From Tanypteryx hageni (taxonomy: Eukaryota > Arthropoda > Insecta > Odonata > Petaluridae): a stretch of DNA of 64,000 bases. The stretch spans positions 25,472,869 to 25,536,868 of the forward strand of contig CM054114.1 in the NCBI GenBank assembly GCA_028673005.1. Direction: 5' to 3'. How positions within the stretch are numbered: the stretch's first letter is position 1; the number at the start of each line of letters is the position of its first letter. Of the stretch, positions 25,069-35,624 are shown in pieces. A model generated the notes under the pieces. It saw only the letters and a list, made by a program, of their open reading frames with translations, did no database searches and was not told where the DNA came from. The position numbers and the translations under genes are program-made.

Positions 25069-25635
25069 CCACATTTTACTATCTCCATATACGAAATATA
25101 GAGAAAATGCATCTTTTAAGGTTCTCCTAAACACGTTTTGACTATTTTTTCGATGATGTCTGTGGGTTTGTGTGTATCTGTGTGTGACCGGTATTTTGTG
25201 AGTGCTCGAACTCAAAAACTATTAATCAGATCAACGCAAAATTTTATATTTGACAATATTGTTAAAAGAAAAGAACTGATTAGTTTTGGGTAAAATTCTG
25301 TCAACCGGAAGTGGGTGTTTACTCTTGTCACTTATCCGTTTTTACTTCTTCCATACGTAGTATAGGGGAAAGTACTGTTTTCATAAAAAATTGATTTTAA
25401 GATTTCAACGTAAATGCACGTTTTGAGGTCCCCTGAACACCTTTTGACCATTTTCTCGATGATATCTGTGTGCGTGATGTCTGTGTGCATATGTACGCGT
25501 GTGTAAACTATTAATCATGTCAATGCGAATTTTATTTTACATTTTTATGAAATTCACAAGAACTGATTAGTTTTTGGTAAAAATCGGCCAACCGGAAGTG
25601 GGTTTTACTCTTGTCACTTATCAGTTATTTTTTAA
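25069..25635 (+). repeat. Two tandem copies of the 'ccggaagtggg' repeat module
   Basis: Copy A spans about 25100-25350 and copy B about 25395-25625. Both carry, in order, 'cctgaacac(g)ttttgac', 'tttctcgatgat(g/a)tctgtg', a GT-rich run, 'actattaatca', 'aaccggaagtggg' and 'actcttgtcacttatc'. Inverted copies lie at 29880-30140 and 34560-34790. The family is unknown and no frame is open. Confidence 0.85.
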
Positions 25636-25829
25636 TATTTGCTTTAATATGTGATATACGTAAAAATGTATTAAAATAAAAGATTTAGGAAATTTAATTT
25701 TCTACACCTCTATTTGGTATATTTTCCCCTATAATACATTGTTTAAGAGAAATTTTATATTTTTAGCTGCCACCACCGCGCCACCTACCGATGATTATTG
25801 TTAACAATTTACACCTAGTTACGTCTTAG

Positions 25830-27630
25830 TCTTAGGAAGACGGGAAGGGCAAAGGAAGAGTGGCTGGAGGAGGAGTGCAAGGGGATACAAGAGCTCGAGA
25901 AGAGGGGAAGGTACGACCTAACGTATCAGAAGGTCAGGGGTATTACTTGGGATGGACAGAGATCTGGAGGAGGAGGCTCAAAAGAAATTGAGAGCAAGGA
26001 TGGTAGAATGCTGAAGGAGGAAAGGGAGGTTATGTGCAAGTGGAATGAATACATGGAGGAGTTGTATAAGACGAAGGAAAAACAGGCAGAGCTGGAAATT
26101 GATGAAGAGAGGGAAGTGGATAGGGAGGAGATGGGGGAGGCAATACTGAGGGAGGAAGTAGTGGCAGCTATGAAGGAAATGAGGGAGAGAAAGGCGGCAT
26201 GAGTAGATGGGATACCTGTGGAACTGTTCAAGTGTCTGCAAGACGAGGGCATTGAAGAGGTGACCAATTTGTGCAATGCAGTATATGAGAGTGGGGAGTG
26301 GCCGGAGGAGTTCGTCAGAATAGAAATGATACCACTGCCTAAAAAGAAAGGGGCAAAGAAGTGCGGGGAGCATATAACTATTAGTATGATAGCTCACGCG
26401 GCCAAGATAATGTTGAGAGTGATGAATTGACGAGGGTAATGGAAGAGAATGTAGCAGAAGAACAATTTGGATTTGGGAAAGGAATGGATACGAGGGATGC
26501 CATAGGGGTGGTAAGGACGATTGGAGAAAGATATTTAGAACGGGACAAGGGTATCAGTATGTGCTTTATGGACTTGGAGAAGGCTTTCGACTGTGTGAGG
26601 TGGGAAAGAATGATGGAGAGATTGAGGGAGAAGAAAGTAGATTGGAGAGACAGAAGGTTGATAAGGAATCTACACATGAGACAGAAGGTGGCCATGAGGA
26701 TGGGGGAAAGCAGGACGGAGTGGTTCGAGATTGGGAGAGGAGTTAGACAGGGCTACTGTTTGTCACCAACCCTGTTTAACATCTATACTGAAGAAATGAT
26801 AAAGGAGTGCTAGAAGACGAGCACAGGATTAAGCGTTGGAGGAAGAATTACGTCGTCAATTAGGTTTGCTGACGACATGATACTGTTTGCTGAGAGGAAG
26901 GAAGACTTGAGGCAGATGCTACAGAATCTGGTGAGCGTGGAAGACAGATATGGGTTGAGAATAAATGGAAAGAAAACGAAAGTAATGAGAATAGGGGGCG
27001 AGGAAAGGATGGAAGTGCAGGTGAGGAAGGAGAGGATAGAGCAGGTGGAACAGTACAGGTATCTTGGTATGTTGTTGACAGAGGACTGGAAATGTGAGAA
27101 GGAAATTAAGATGAGAGTAGGTTTGGCAAAGGAAGCGTTCCATAAGAAAAGGAAGCTATTTAACATCAAGATGGATTTGGGATTTAGGAAGAGATTGGTA
27201 AAGTGTTATGTTTGGAGTGTGATGCTATATGGGTCGGAGACATGGACATTGAAGAAGAGAGACAGGGAGAGGGGGGAGGCATATGAAATGAGGGTGTGGA
27301 GGAGGATGCTGAAGGTTAAATGGACTGACAGGATTACAAATGTGGAAGTGCTAATAAGAGAAGAAGAAGAGGAAAGGAGTTTGGTGGACACGATAGTGAC
27401 TAGGAAAAAGAAATGGATAGGACATGTTTTGAGAAGAGAGGGATTACTGAAGGATGTTATCGAAGGAACGGTGGAGGGAAGAAAAAAAAGAGGAAGAAGA
27501 AGAATTAAAATGTTGGATATTCCAAGGGAGGGAGGAGGGTATGGGGAGATGAAGAGAAGGGCACAGGATAGAAAAAGGTGGAGGAGAAGCACCTGAACCT
27601 GCAGATATGCAGAACACTATTTATTATTAA
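25830..27630 (+). mobile_element. 5'-truncated RTE-like non-LTR retrotransposon insertion
   Basis: The insertion boundary is set by comparison with the uninterrupted repeat at 34240-34560 (inverted), which reads through 'acgtcttaataacg'. Here the left side is 'acgtcttag' (25821-25829) and the right side is 'aagtcttag' (27629-27637), followed by 'taacg'. The inferred target duplication is gtcttag (7 bp; 9 bp with one mismatch). The inserted DNA is about 1.8 kb and encodes the RT and C-terminal part only. It ends in 'ttattattaa' rather than a long poly(A). Confidence 0.8.
25834..27596 (+). pseudogene. Reverse transcriptase fragment of the RTE-like element (three lesions)
   Basis: Reading along the strand: the region upstream of the RT (AKEEWLEEECK..., 25852 onward), then KAA-TGA-VDGIPVELFK, where TGA 26200-26202 replaces an expected Gly. 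The RT core follows as QFGFGKGMDTRDAI (about 26462), motif A CFMDLEKAFD (about 26561), motif B GVRQGYCLSPTLFNIY (about 26737), a TAG at 26811-26813, and motif C FADD (26865-26876). The C-terminal domain is typical of elements often labelled endonuclease-reverse transcriptase in insect genomes (YGSETWTLKKRDRERGEAYEMRVWRRM), open to TGA at 27594. A frameshift near 26425 joins LRVMN to TRVMEEN. The endonuclease domain is absent. Few lesions in 1.8 kb suggest a fairly recent insertion. Confidence 0.85.
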
Positions 27631-28640
27631 GTCTTAGTAACGTTCTCTTTATTTTCTTATTTGTTGGAGCTTTGTGGCTATATCTCATATCAGAATGCTA
27701 TTGTTTGAGTTTATTTCTGTTCTTTTATGTCTAAAATTTTCTCGGTTTCTTAAAATATTTATTTTTATCTAACCTATTTGGAATTTTTAGAAATCATCCA
27801 GGTATGGAGAGAGTTATGTAGTGGCCACATCAGATTTCTTGAAATATTTGCTATAATCTTTAATAAAGGTAAAAATGTACTAGTAAAAATGTAGGAAATT
27901 TAATTTTCTACTATGTTTGTTCGAAACATTTTCCCACATAATGCATTGTTTAATAGATATTTAAAAAATTAATATTTTAACTTCCACCGCCTACTGACGT
28001 CAATTGTAATAAATTTACGATTGGTTACGTATTAATAGCGCTCCTTTTTATTTTATTAATTGTTGGAGTTTCAGAGGTATATCCAATATCAGAAGGTTAT
28101 GGTTTAAGATCGTTTCTGTTATTTGTACTCTTTAAAATTTTCTCGCAGTCCCTTAAAATATTTATTATCAAATAACCTATTCGGAAATTTTAGAAATATT
28201 ACAGCAATGGAGAAAGTCATGTGGTGGCCACATCAGATTTTTAAAAATATTTGCTTTAATATTTGATATATGTAAAAACCTGCTGGAATAAAAGTTTTAG
28301 ATAATTTAATTCTCTACAACCATTTTTTGAAACAATACAACAACAATGCATTGTTGAAGAGATATTTTAAAAACTAAATATTTTCGCTGCCACCATCACA
28401 CCACCTACCAGAGACTATTGTAAACACATTACGCCCCTTTTTATTTTGTCAATTGTTGGAGCTTAGCGGTTATATCCAATATCAGAATGCTACAGTTTGA
28501 GTTTATTTCTCTTTTTTCTAAAATCTTTAAATTTTTCTCGCAGTTCCTTATAATATTTATTATCATTTAACCTATTTGGAATTATTAGAAATATTACGGA
28601 GAAAGTCATGTGGTGGCCACATCAGATTTTTTAATAATGT

Positions 28641-29480
28641 CGTATAGACATCCAAGATAGAATTACCTGAGAGATTTTCCATCGATTTTTATATTCATTG
28701 TTTATGAGGATTCGTTTTCATATCTATCTTCAGATTCCGGCGAATTCACATTTGTTGTTTTGGAAAAATAAAGATTGTTTTCTGTTTTATAATGTATTGT
28801 CATTAATTTTTGTTTTCCTTTCATGAGCTGTTCGCGTTCATTTAATTTTAACCCTTACCACTCCAGTAGTGTTAACATTAATTTTATGAGAATTTAAAAA
28901 ATTAAAGAGATATATTTGAATTTAGATTGTAATTCAATTTAATTGAACGAAGAAACGATTTTTTTTAACTTTCCATGTGCAAAATTACATTTTCTTTGCT
29001 ATATAATTCTTTTTATCTTAACTTCGCAGAAGAGGATATGAGATGAATTACGTTATGAATAACATGTTGCTTATAGAATTGAATTTTAAGATTTTACTTC
29101 AAGCTTTCAAAATGCAATAACAACTATTTCCGTTCCTTTGATAGCCAGAAATTCCCGTTGATACGCCTTCTTTCTGGCTTAAAGTTAATACTTTCAAATA
29201 AGGTAATTATTAAATGAAACTTTCTTAATTGCCTTTTTCGGTGGTAATACGACATAAGAGAAGTCAATGGGTACACTCTACAAAGCATTGAAACACGTGC
29301 AAATTTAAGTGTATCATTATTATCTCAGTTTATACAAGTAGCTCTCTATATTAAAAGTATATTTCCAGACGCTCCACGGGTAAACTCGTCTCAAAAAGAT
29401 GGGAGAGGGTATATAACGTAGGCAAAATGATTGATAATGGGGAGATGGTAGGGTGTGGATATCTCAAACATCCTTAGGGC
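28641..29480. other. AT-rich intergenic stretch
   Basis: No gene or recognised repeat. 28745-29250 loosely resembles the 3' flank AT-rich DNA at 15670-16200 ('aataaagattgttttta', 'aaaataaagattgttttctg'), a possible distant relation. Confidence 0.35.
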
Positions 29481-29486
29481 AGAAGT

Positions 29487-29590
29487 GTGCAACTTTTTTC
29501 CGATGCCGGCTGTATTTGGATGTCCCAGTACCTCGGTGGGCCGCATTTAAAATCCCCGACCTTTCAAAGAGCAGGAAAGTTTATAGCCAC
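29487..29590 (+). mobile_element. hAT MITE end fragment
   Basis: 'cagaagtgtgcaactttttt' followed by 'ggtgggccgcattt' matches the left part of the hAT MITE at 55445 ('tagtagtggacaacttttt', 'ggcgggccgcatttt'). The other terminus was not found. Confidence 0.5.
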
Positions 29591-29879
29591 TGATGAAAAA
29601 ACATGGAATCGTTGATTCACTCAAAATTGCAAAAGGTATAAACGAGATTCATTTCACAATAAAATTCATGATTAAACAAATAAAATTATTTGTTTTGACC
29701 CATTCAACCGGGCTGATATTGTTGAAAATCTTTACGTTAACGTTTATTCCTTCGTCGTATATTATCCATATAGTTATATGTAAGGAAAATAAACAATGTA
29801 TTTTATGGGAAATGTTTCGGACAAATGCTGTAGCAAATTAAATTTTCTACAATAGTTATTCGAATATTTTTTTGCATTA
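29591..29879. other. AT-rich stretch
   Basis: An 82-codon frame (29593-29841) has no recognisable domain. Confidence 0.3.
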
Positions 29880-30140
29880 ATCAAATAGTAAAGGAAAAAT
29901 ACATTTTTAAAACGGATAAGTAACAGAAGTTAACTCCCATTTCCGGTTGACGGATTTTTACCGAAAACTATTCAACTCTTGTGATATTCATAAAATTTAA
30001 ATATAAACTTTCGCGTTGAGTTAGAGCACCCACAGTATAACCGTCACATACACACACAGACATCATCGATAAAATGGCCAAAGCGTGTTCAGGGGACCTC
30101 AAAACGTGTATTTCCGTTGAAATCTCGAATTTGATTTTTT
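29880..30140 (-). repeat. Inverted copy of the 'ccggaagtggg' module
   Basis: It reads on the minus strand as 'cctgaacacg', 'atcgatgatgtctgtgtg', 'ccggaaatggg' and 'cacttatccg' equivalents, matching 25395-25625. It continues upstream with the 'tttcaacg(g)aaat' block seen at 25408. Confidence 0.8.
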
Positions 30141-30304
30141 TTCATGAAAACAATACTTTCACGAGTCCAACTATAGTCGTTGCAATTAGCAGCACTTTCG
30201 TAATGAGTGATAAAGACTACAAAAAACGACATTATTTACCATAACTACGAAGAAATATGATTCTACGGTAAAAATTAGAGTTTCCATTCCTTTCCTCAGA
30301 GAAT

Positions 30305-30410
30305 AGCAAATCCCGCTCCGATGTTACGATACCAAGATATTTCAATGTGGAAGAGAAAATTACCCTGCACTATGTATTTCAGATTTCTCATGTAAATCAA
30401 ATGGGAAGGA
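30305..30410 (-). repeat. Fragment of the 0.85-kb repeat found inverted at 58.2 and 60.4 kb
   Basis: 'gctccgatgttacgata', 'ttcagatttctcatgtaaa' and neighbours match 58719-58801 ('actccgatatcaca', 'ttgagacttcttatgtaaaa') in the same plus-strand orientation. Confidence 0.6.
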
Positions 30411-30416
30411 TAGTTT

Positions 30417-30625
30417 GGGATTCTCTTTAGGGTGGCCTCCTCCGGCGGGGGTTGGTGGGATTCACCTAAGGATGTCTTAATAACTCGTCATCCGAACGGA
30501 GTAGTTGGGATTCTCTTAAGGGTACCCGAATAACTCGTCATCCAGCGGAGTTGTTGGGATTCTCTTAAGTGTGGTCTAATAACTCGGCATCCGGCGGTAT
30601 TGTGAGATTGTTATAAGGTGGTTGG
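30417..30625 (+). repeat. Minisatellite, ~49-bp unit
   Basis: 'gggattc' starts at 30417, 30457, 30507 and 30556, with a degenerate fifth copy at 30604. The consensus carries 'ttctcttaagggt', 'taataactcgtcatcc' and 'ggcggagttgtt'. Confidence 0.85.
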
Positions 30626-30629
30626 TTAC

Positions 30630-31710
30630 GACAGTGAATGAATATTTTTCTAACAAATATTTTTGTTATTTTCCGGAATTTTTTAGGGTTTGGGATTACA
30701 TTGTGTGTATTAATTCTGCTTACCAACCTGGGTGATGCATTGCAGGGGGGGGTAATATTTATACCTCAAAATATTTCCTCTTATTTTCTGGAGTCGTTGA
30801 GGGAATAAGATTCCTATTCGTGTATTAAAATTGCGAGACGTGATTTTCGGAGTTTGGCAGTCGTCGAATATTTTTACTAACATTTTTTTTATTTTAAGTT
30901 ATCTTTGAGGGAATAGTAATCCACTTTAGATATTTGCGTTGCTAACCGTCATGGTTCGTGTGTCGGAAGTGAATATTTTCCTTTAGTATGTTTATTTTTT
31001 TCAGGAATAGTATCTAAAGAGAATTGGATTCAACTTTATTTATTATTAATTCTAGCCAATCTGTTTGTCGTATGGCAGGGGATGAGTACTTTTCCAGCCA
31101 AATATGTTTTTTGCCGTTTTAGCTAATTTTGTTAGATAATTGGTTATCATTTCCTTTATTAATCTTGCGATCCGCGATATTAAGTGAATTCAAAGGGTTG
31201 ACGATGACTTATAAATACTGAATAAAGTTCATATTATCCACAGCAATCTGTAGGAATAATGAGCTAAGAAATATGGACATGCTCTAAGGTAGCTGGACGA
31301 TCATCTGCGAGAATAAAAAAGCTTATAACTAAAAAAAAACTACTTCCATTCAATTTCGATAAAACCTTAATAACGGTAGCACTACTTTTAAATATTAATC
31401 TGCTTGTCGTTCACATTGAAAGTCTGGGTTCGATTACAGGAACGTTTATTTTCTCCAGTAGATTATTACGGAGATGAGTATAGCACGTTAATCATTTGCA
31501 TATTAAATTAAACTAAAATCATTGAAGGAAATAAAGTCTTGGAGCAACATACGCCTTAAAAACAGAATTTCATTTTCTTGTCGTAGATTTTTAATACGCA
31601 TCGAATCGGTCCACAAATCAGTTTTTAACGCGAAAATCTGATTTATTTTTACGAGAAGATTTTTCGTCGTTAAGTTGCTTTGCATTGTTGCAGGTTTCGT
31701 GTAATATATG
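30630..31710. other. AT-rich intergenic stretch
   Basis: No gene or repeat relationship was recognised. The G/T-rich part at 30660-31120 repeats short words ('tattttttctaacatttttt' type) but not in clear register. Confidence 0.35.
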
Positions 31711-31711
31711 T

Positions 31712-32700
31712 CTACTAGCGTAATTGCCCGTCATATATGACGGATATGCGTGAATTAAGTGTTAAATGAAAATTGAAATAATAATTAATGAAACGAACTT
31801 TTATATGCGCTATAAAGTAAGCAATAAATATAAAATTCACATAATTTTGTGTTTCAGAGAGTTAAAATTGTTTTGGGCGAATAGATATTGTTTGACAAAG
31901 AAATACATTACGCTATACAATTCTTATACGCCAAAAATTATTTTTAATCTTTGTAACATTTAATTTTGTCTCTCCCTTCCTCTGTCTCTGTCCTAAGATA
32001 AGAGAGAGTCTTATCTTAGGGGTTAGGTGGAAGATGGGACTTCTTAGTCTCATTCTCGCCCCAAATAAAGACCATATCAATCAATCAATCAATCAATCTT
32101 TCTCTCTCTCTCTCTCGTATTACAGCATTCAATGCGCGCATTCCTTACGCATCATCATATATAAATCAAATAATACCACACTAAGAATTATTATTGTTAA
32201 AAATTTCTTCTCCCCCGTTAGTTGGTGCATCAATAAACATATCACGTACTTTTAATGACTAAATACTGAAAAACGATATATCAGAAATGATTCCAGGATA
32301 ATATTCGATTTCTATTAAATGATTTATTTTTAAATCAGTTTTAATCAAACAAACAATCGAAAATTATTTAAAACATACCTCACTTGAGTTCAGTAGTTGT
32401 AATATTTCCGTTTATGTTCTTTTCTTCGCTGTAGATAATCCATCTGCCATACACGCTAAGGAATTAAATGTATTTTGTATATATAGCAGATATTATTTAC
32501 TTCAGTAACCAATAAGACTATTTACGTTGACAACAATTAGGTAGCTATGCATGAATTTTTCAAATGCGACGGGTATGCGTGAGTTAAGTGTTAAGTTAAA
32601 ACTGAAATAATAATTAATTACACCAAGTTTTATAATAATTAATAAAACCAACTTTTAAAAGTAAGCAATAAATATAAAATTCTCACAATTGTGTGTTCCT
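31712..32700 (+). repeat. Direct repeat pair of the 'tgcgtg' dispersed repeat (31712-31860 and 32566-32700)
   Basis: Both copies contain 'acgg(a/g)tatgcgtga(a/g)ttaagtgttaa', 'aattgaaataataattaat' and 'aagtaagcaataaatata' plus 'aaaattc(t)cac'. The first copy also has the palindrome cgtcatatatgacg. A third fragment is at 22690-22735. They flank the retrotransposon-like tail at 31960-32100. Confidence 0.75.
31960..32100 (+). mobile_element. Non-LTR-like 3' tail with (TCAA)n (candidate)
   Basis: A hairpin at 31992-32020 (cctaagataag...cttatcttagg) precedes 'cttcttagtctcattctcgc', then 'aataaagaccatatcaatcaatcaatcaatcaat'-type DNA, that is AATAAAGA followed by a short tandem tetranucleotide tail. 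This layout is common at 3' ends of insect non-LTR elements. No coding part is present, so the call is tentative. Confidence 0.4.
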
Positions 32701-32925
32701 GTTAGTTACCATGTGATAATGTAATAACGAAGAACTTTAAACAGCAATCCATTTACATCCATATCCTATATGCTTATTTATTATTATAATTCTGATTGTG
32801 GTGCGGCATATAAATTGATATATTATATCATTTGTTAAAATTAATTAGTGATTAAAATATTAAAATTAAACCGATTTAACTTCTTATTTATTTATCGAAT
32901 TTAACAAGGGAAATAAGGTTAAACT
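32701..32925. other. AT-rich stretch
   Basis: Nothing recognisable. Confidence 0.3.
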
Positions 32926-32929
32926 TGCG

Positions 32930-33045
32930 AAGAAGTTTTCTAGAGCCGGGTCATAATACTGTGGTATTCCGAGTGCGTTCGAAACGTCTGAATATTATTA
33001 TTATGACCAGGCTGGAAGCCCAAGAAAACTTCTCACCAATTCACC
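32930..33045. mobile_element. Small foldback sequence
   Basis: The left arm 'gaagttttctagagccgggtcataat' type (32932 onward) is mirrored by 'attatgaccaggctggaagc' plus 'aagaaaacttctc' on the right as an imperfect inverted repeat with a short centre. It could be a foldback MITE. No target duplication was identified. Confidence 0.5.
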
Positions 33046-33179
33046 GGAAAAGTCTGAGATATTTCTAAGGTTAAACTTCCTCAAGATATAATTGGCTTTT
33101 CGGAAGCCAATCAGAGATATATAGGAGGATAACATCTATATCTATTTCAAATGTTTGGATGTATGTTATGATATAGAAA

Positions 33180-33775
33180 TCCACACTCAAAACTATCGCA
33201 ATGAAAATTTGCACGATTATTGGGGGCACCAAGGGAAAGGCCGTAGGATAGGTCTCTCAGATCATATAAGAGCATGTGAGAGAAACATGTGGATTTTTTG
33301 TGGTTGTTAGCTAAGAGAACCGTCTTAGCGATCGATATAAAGAAAATACGCGATGTTTTGCTCGGAATTTCTCGAATTTTTATCCCCGAAACTATAACTC
33401 GTAATTATGTGACCTCGCGAACTTTCTTGTAGTAAATGCTTTTCTCTATCCGAATAAATCTTTGAATCTATGCCTTAAAGATCATATAAGAGCTATAGAG
33501 AGAAAGGTTAGGTATTTCGTTGTTTCTTGACGAATGCCATTTAACGAGATACGAGTATAAGTTTATTAAAGTAATTATGTAAAGTGGAAGTTCTAATTGA
33601 TATATTCAGTTGAAAATCACAATTGAGCGATAAATTTTAATAAAGATCGCTCATACTTGATTAAATTAAAATCCATCCAGCGGTTTAGGAGATGAAAGTT
33701 ACGACGGACGGACGGACGGACTAGGCGTTTCGCTGTTATCTCTTAGCTGGTAAAGAACGCCTAAAGAATACAGAA
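33180..33775 (-). repeat. Dispersed ~0.6-kb repeat, copy 1
   Basis: Its reverse complement aligns with 54400-54880 in order: 'ccgtccgtc', 'cgtaactttc(a/g)tctcctaaacc', 'gattttcaactgaat', 'ttactttaataaac(t/a)tatac', 'actacaagaaagt(t/c)cgcgagg', 'gttatagtttcggggataaa' and 'catcgcgtattttct'. One end carries a (GGAC)n run and 'ggcgtt'-type sequence also seen at 35280-35360 and 45345-45400. Confidence 0.85.
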
Positions 33776-34235
33776 AAGTAAATAAAATCATGAATAATTA
33801 TGCTGGAAAATGATATTTAAAATGGGGTCACTCAATCACCACGCGCGACCGTCTGTGCTCCAGAATCGAACGCGCCTTTTGCCGGGTTAAATTTCATTTC
33901 AAAATTTCTTAAATAAAAAAAATAAATTTAAAATATCTCTTAAATAGATTTCTTCGTCGTGAATAATCCAGTCTCCTTCATTTACTATAGGAATTTTTAG
34001 TGCTTACATATTGCATGCGCTTAAGAGGTCACCAGATACCAAGATCTAAACTCGTAAATAAACCAACGCGACAGTATTTGAACTACGCAGATTCCATATA
34101 TATAAGATAATAGTTTTCATTCTGCTTCAAGTTTCATGGCTCAGATCGGCCTGTTTCAGCAATAACTATAACTATCATTAAAACTGTCCTCTTTTTTACA
34201 CTAAAGTCTATGTAAAAATTTGATGTGGCCCACAC
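33776..34235. other. AT-rich stretch
   Basis: Nothing recognisable. Confidence 0.3.
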
Positions 34236-34790
34236 ATTATTTTCTCCATATCTGTAATATTTCTAAAAATTCCAGATGGGTTACATAATAATAAATATTT
34301 TAAGAAACCTAGAAAATTTTAGACTAAAAAGAACAGAAATACTCAAACCATAGCCTTCTGATATTGGATATAGCCACAAAGCTCCAACAAATAAGAAAAT
34401 AAAAAGGAGCGTTATTAAGACGTAACTAAGCGTCAATTGTTAACAATAGTCGGCGGTAGGTGGCGTGTTGGTGGTTGCAAAAATATAAGATATCTCTTAA
34501 ACAATGTGTTATTTGGAAAAATGTTTCAAACAAAGATTTTACATTTATCAAATATTAAAGCATACATTTAAAAATAACGGATAAGTGAGAAGAGTAAACA
34601 CCCACTTCCGGTTAGCCGATTTTTACTAAAAACTAGCCATTTTTTTTACATTTATAAAAATGTGAAGTATAAAATTTTGAGTTGACCTGATTAATAGTTT
34701 TTGAGTTAGAGCGCTCACAAAAATCTATCACACACACACACAGACATCATCGAGAAAATGGTCAAAACGTGTTCAGGGGACACAGGCAGG
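34236..34790 (-). repeat. Inverted composite: 400-bp unit plus 'ccggaagtggg' module
   Basis: 34240-34560 is one uninterrupted 400-bp-type unit in reverse. 34560-34790 is the adjacent module with 'aaccggaagtgggtgtttac' on the minus strand. The junction order is the same as at 25.4-25.8 kb, so the two parts belong to one larger element. Confidence 0.85.
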
Positions 34791-35624
34791 TACGCAGGTG
34801 GGGACACAGCGGTTATGTTCATGACATATATCCTATATATATATCCTATATATGTAAGAAGCAGCTATTTATAATGATGCTGTAGGCGTACGAAAATAAA
34901 TTAAACGTATTTATAAGTAGATCTTGTTTATTTAAGGTGCCAGAAAGATTGTTTTCGTTAACAACGATTAGAAAACACTGTAAAAAATCCAGGTTTTACG
35001 TTTATTACGACTTTTCCGTTTAAATCTATTAAAAACTGTTATTTCTTCTGTGAAAACATTGAACGAAACATTATATTTTAAATACTTCTACAAATTTTGT
35101 TTGAAGATATTTTTGATAAAAGTAATATTTTACTAGATGACTGACAGTTGATATTTCATCAGTTAAGTGGCACTCATGATAAAGCTACGTATAACGCTGG
35201 TATCATTATCTTATTTTCTTTGCTCTGAAGTCCTAAATACCAAATTTTATGAACATTCGTCAAATAGTATTGGAGATGAAAGATTTGGACGGAAGGACGG
35301 AGTAGACGTTCTCATAAGGCGTTCCTTAACTCAAGTTTCGCTGGTAAAGGACATCTAACGAAAAATTATTTTCTCTAATAAAATTTCGTCCAATTTAATA
35401 ACAAGGAAATGAGTATAACATTCTTGATTTTCATTATGAAATTTCTAAAAATTAAGATTCGAAGTCGGGACAAATCCAGGTTCGGAGTAAATAATGAAGT
35501 TTTTATAATCGTCCCATCAAATTGAAAAATAATAATTGTTTTCATTTAAAATGCAAATCAATATATAATGCACTCATTCCCATGTTATTCAGACGGAGAA
35601 ATGAACCTGATGAACGCGGATAGT
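34791..35624. other. AT-rich stretch with a repeat fragment
   Basis: 35140-35370 contains 'ggacggaaggacgga' and 'gctggtaaaggacatct', an end fragment related to the repeat at 33700-33775 ('gacggacggacgga', 'gctggtaaagaacgcc'). No gene. Confidence 0.4.

Larger units (their letters stand above)
25636..28640 (+). repeat. Tandem array of three ~400-bp units, first unit interrupted
   Basis: The block 'gtggccacatcaga' recurs at 27821, 28224 and 28613. 'atttgct(t/a)taat', 'ggaaatttaattttctac', 'ccaccta(c/t)' and 'gttggagc(t)t' recur at matching spacing. Removing the retrotransposon at 25830-27630 gives a first unit of about 400 bp, the same as the other two. A single inverted unit lies at 34240-34560. 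Confidence 0.85.

Noticed and set aside
26810..27592. Minus-strand frames of 74-128 codons over the retrotransposon
   Set aside because: Antisense to a readable reverse transcriptase domain.
30417..30625. CRISPR-like regular repeats
   Set aside because: The units are contiguous and imperfect with no unique spacers, in an insect genome. It is a minisatellite.
32034..32255. 73-codon frame beginning MGLLSLILAPNKD
   Set aside because: It runs through the tetranucleotide tail (repeated Ile-Asn-Gln-Ser) of a retrotransposon-like 3' end.
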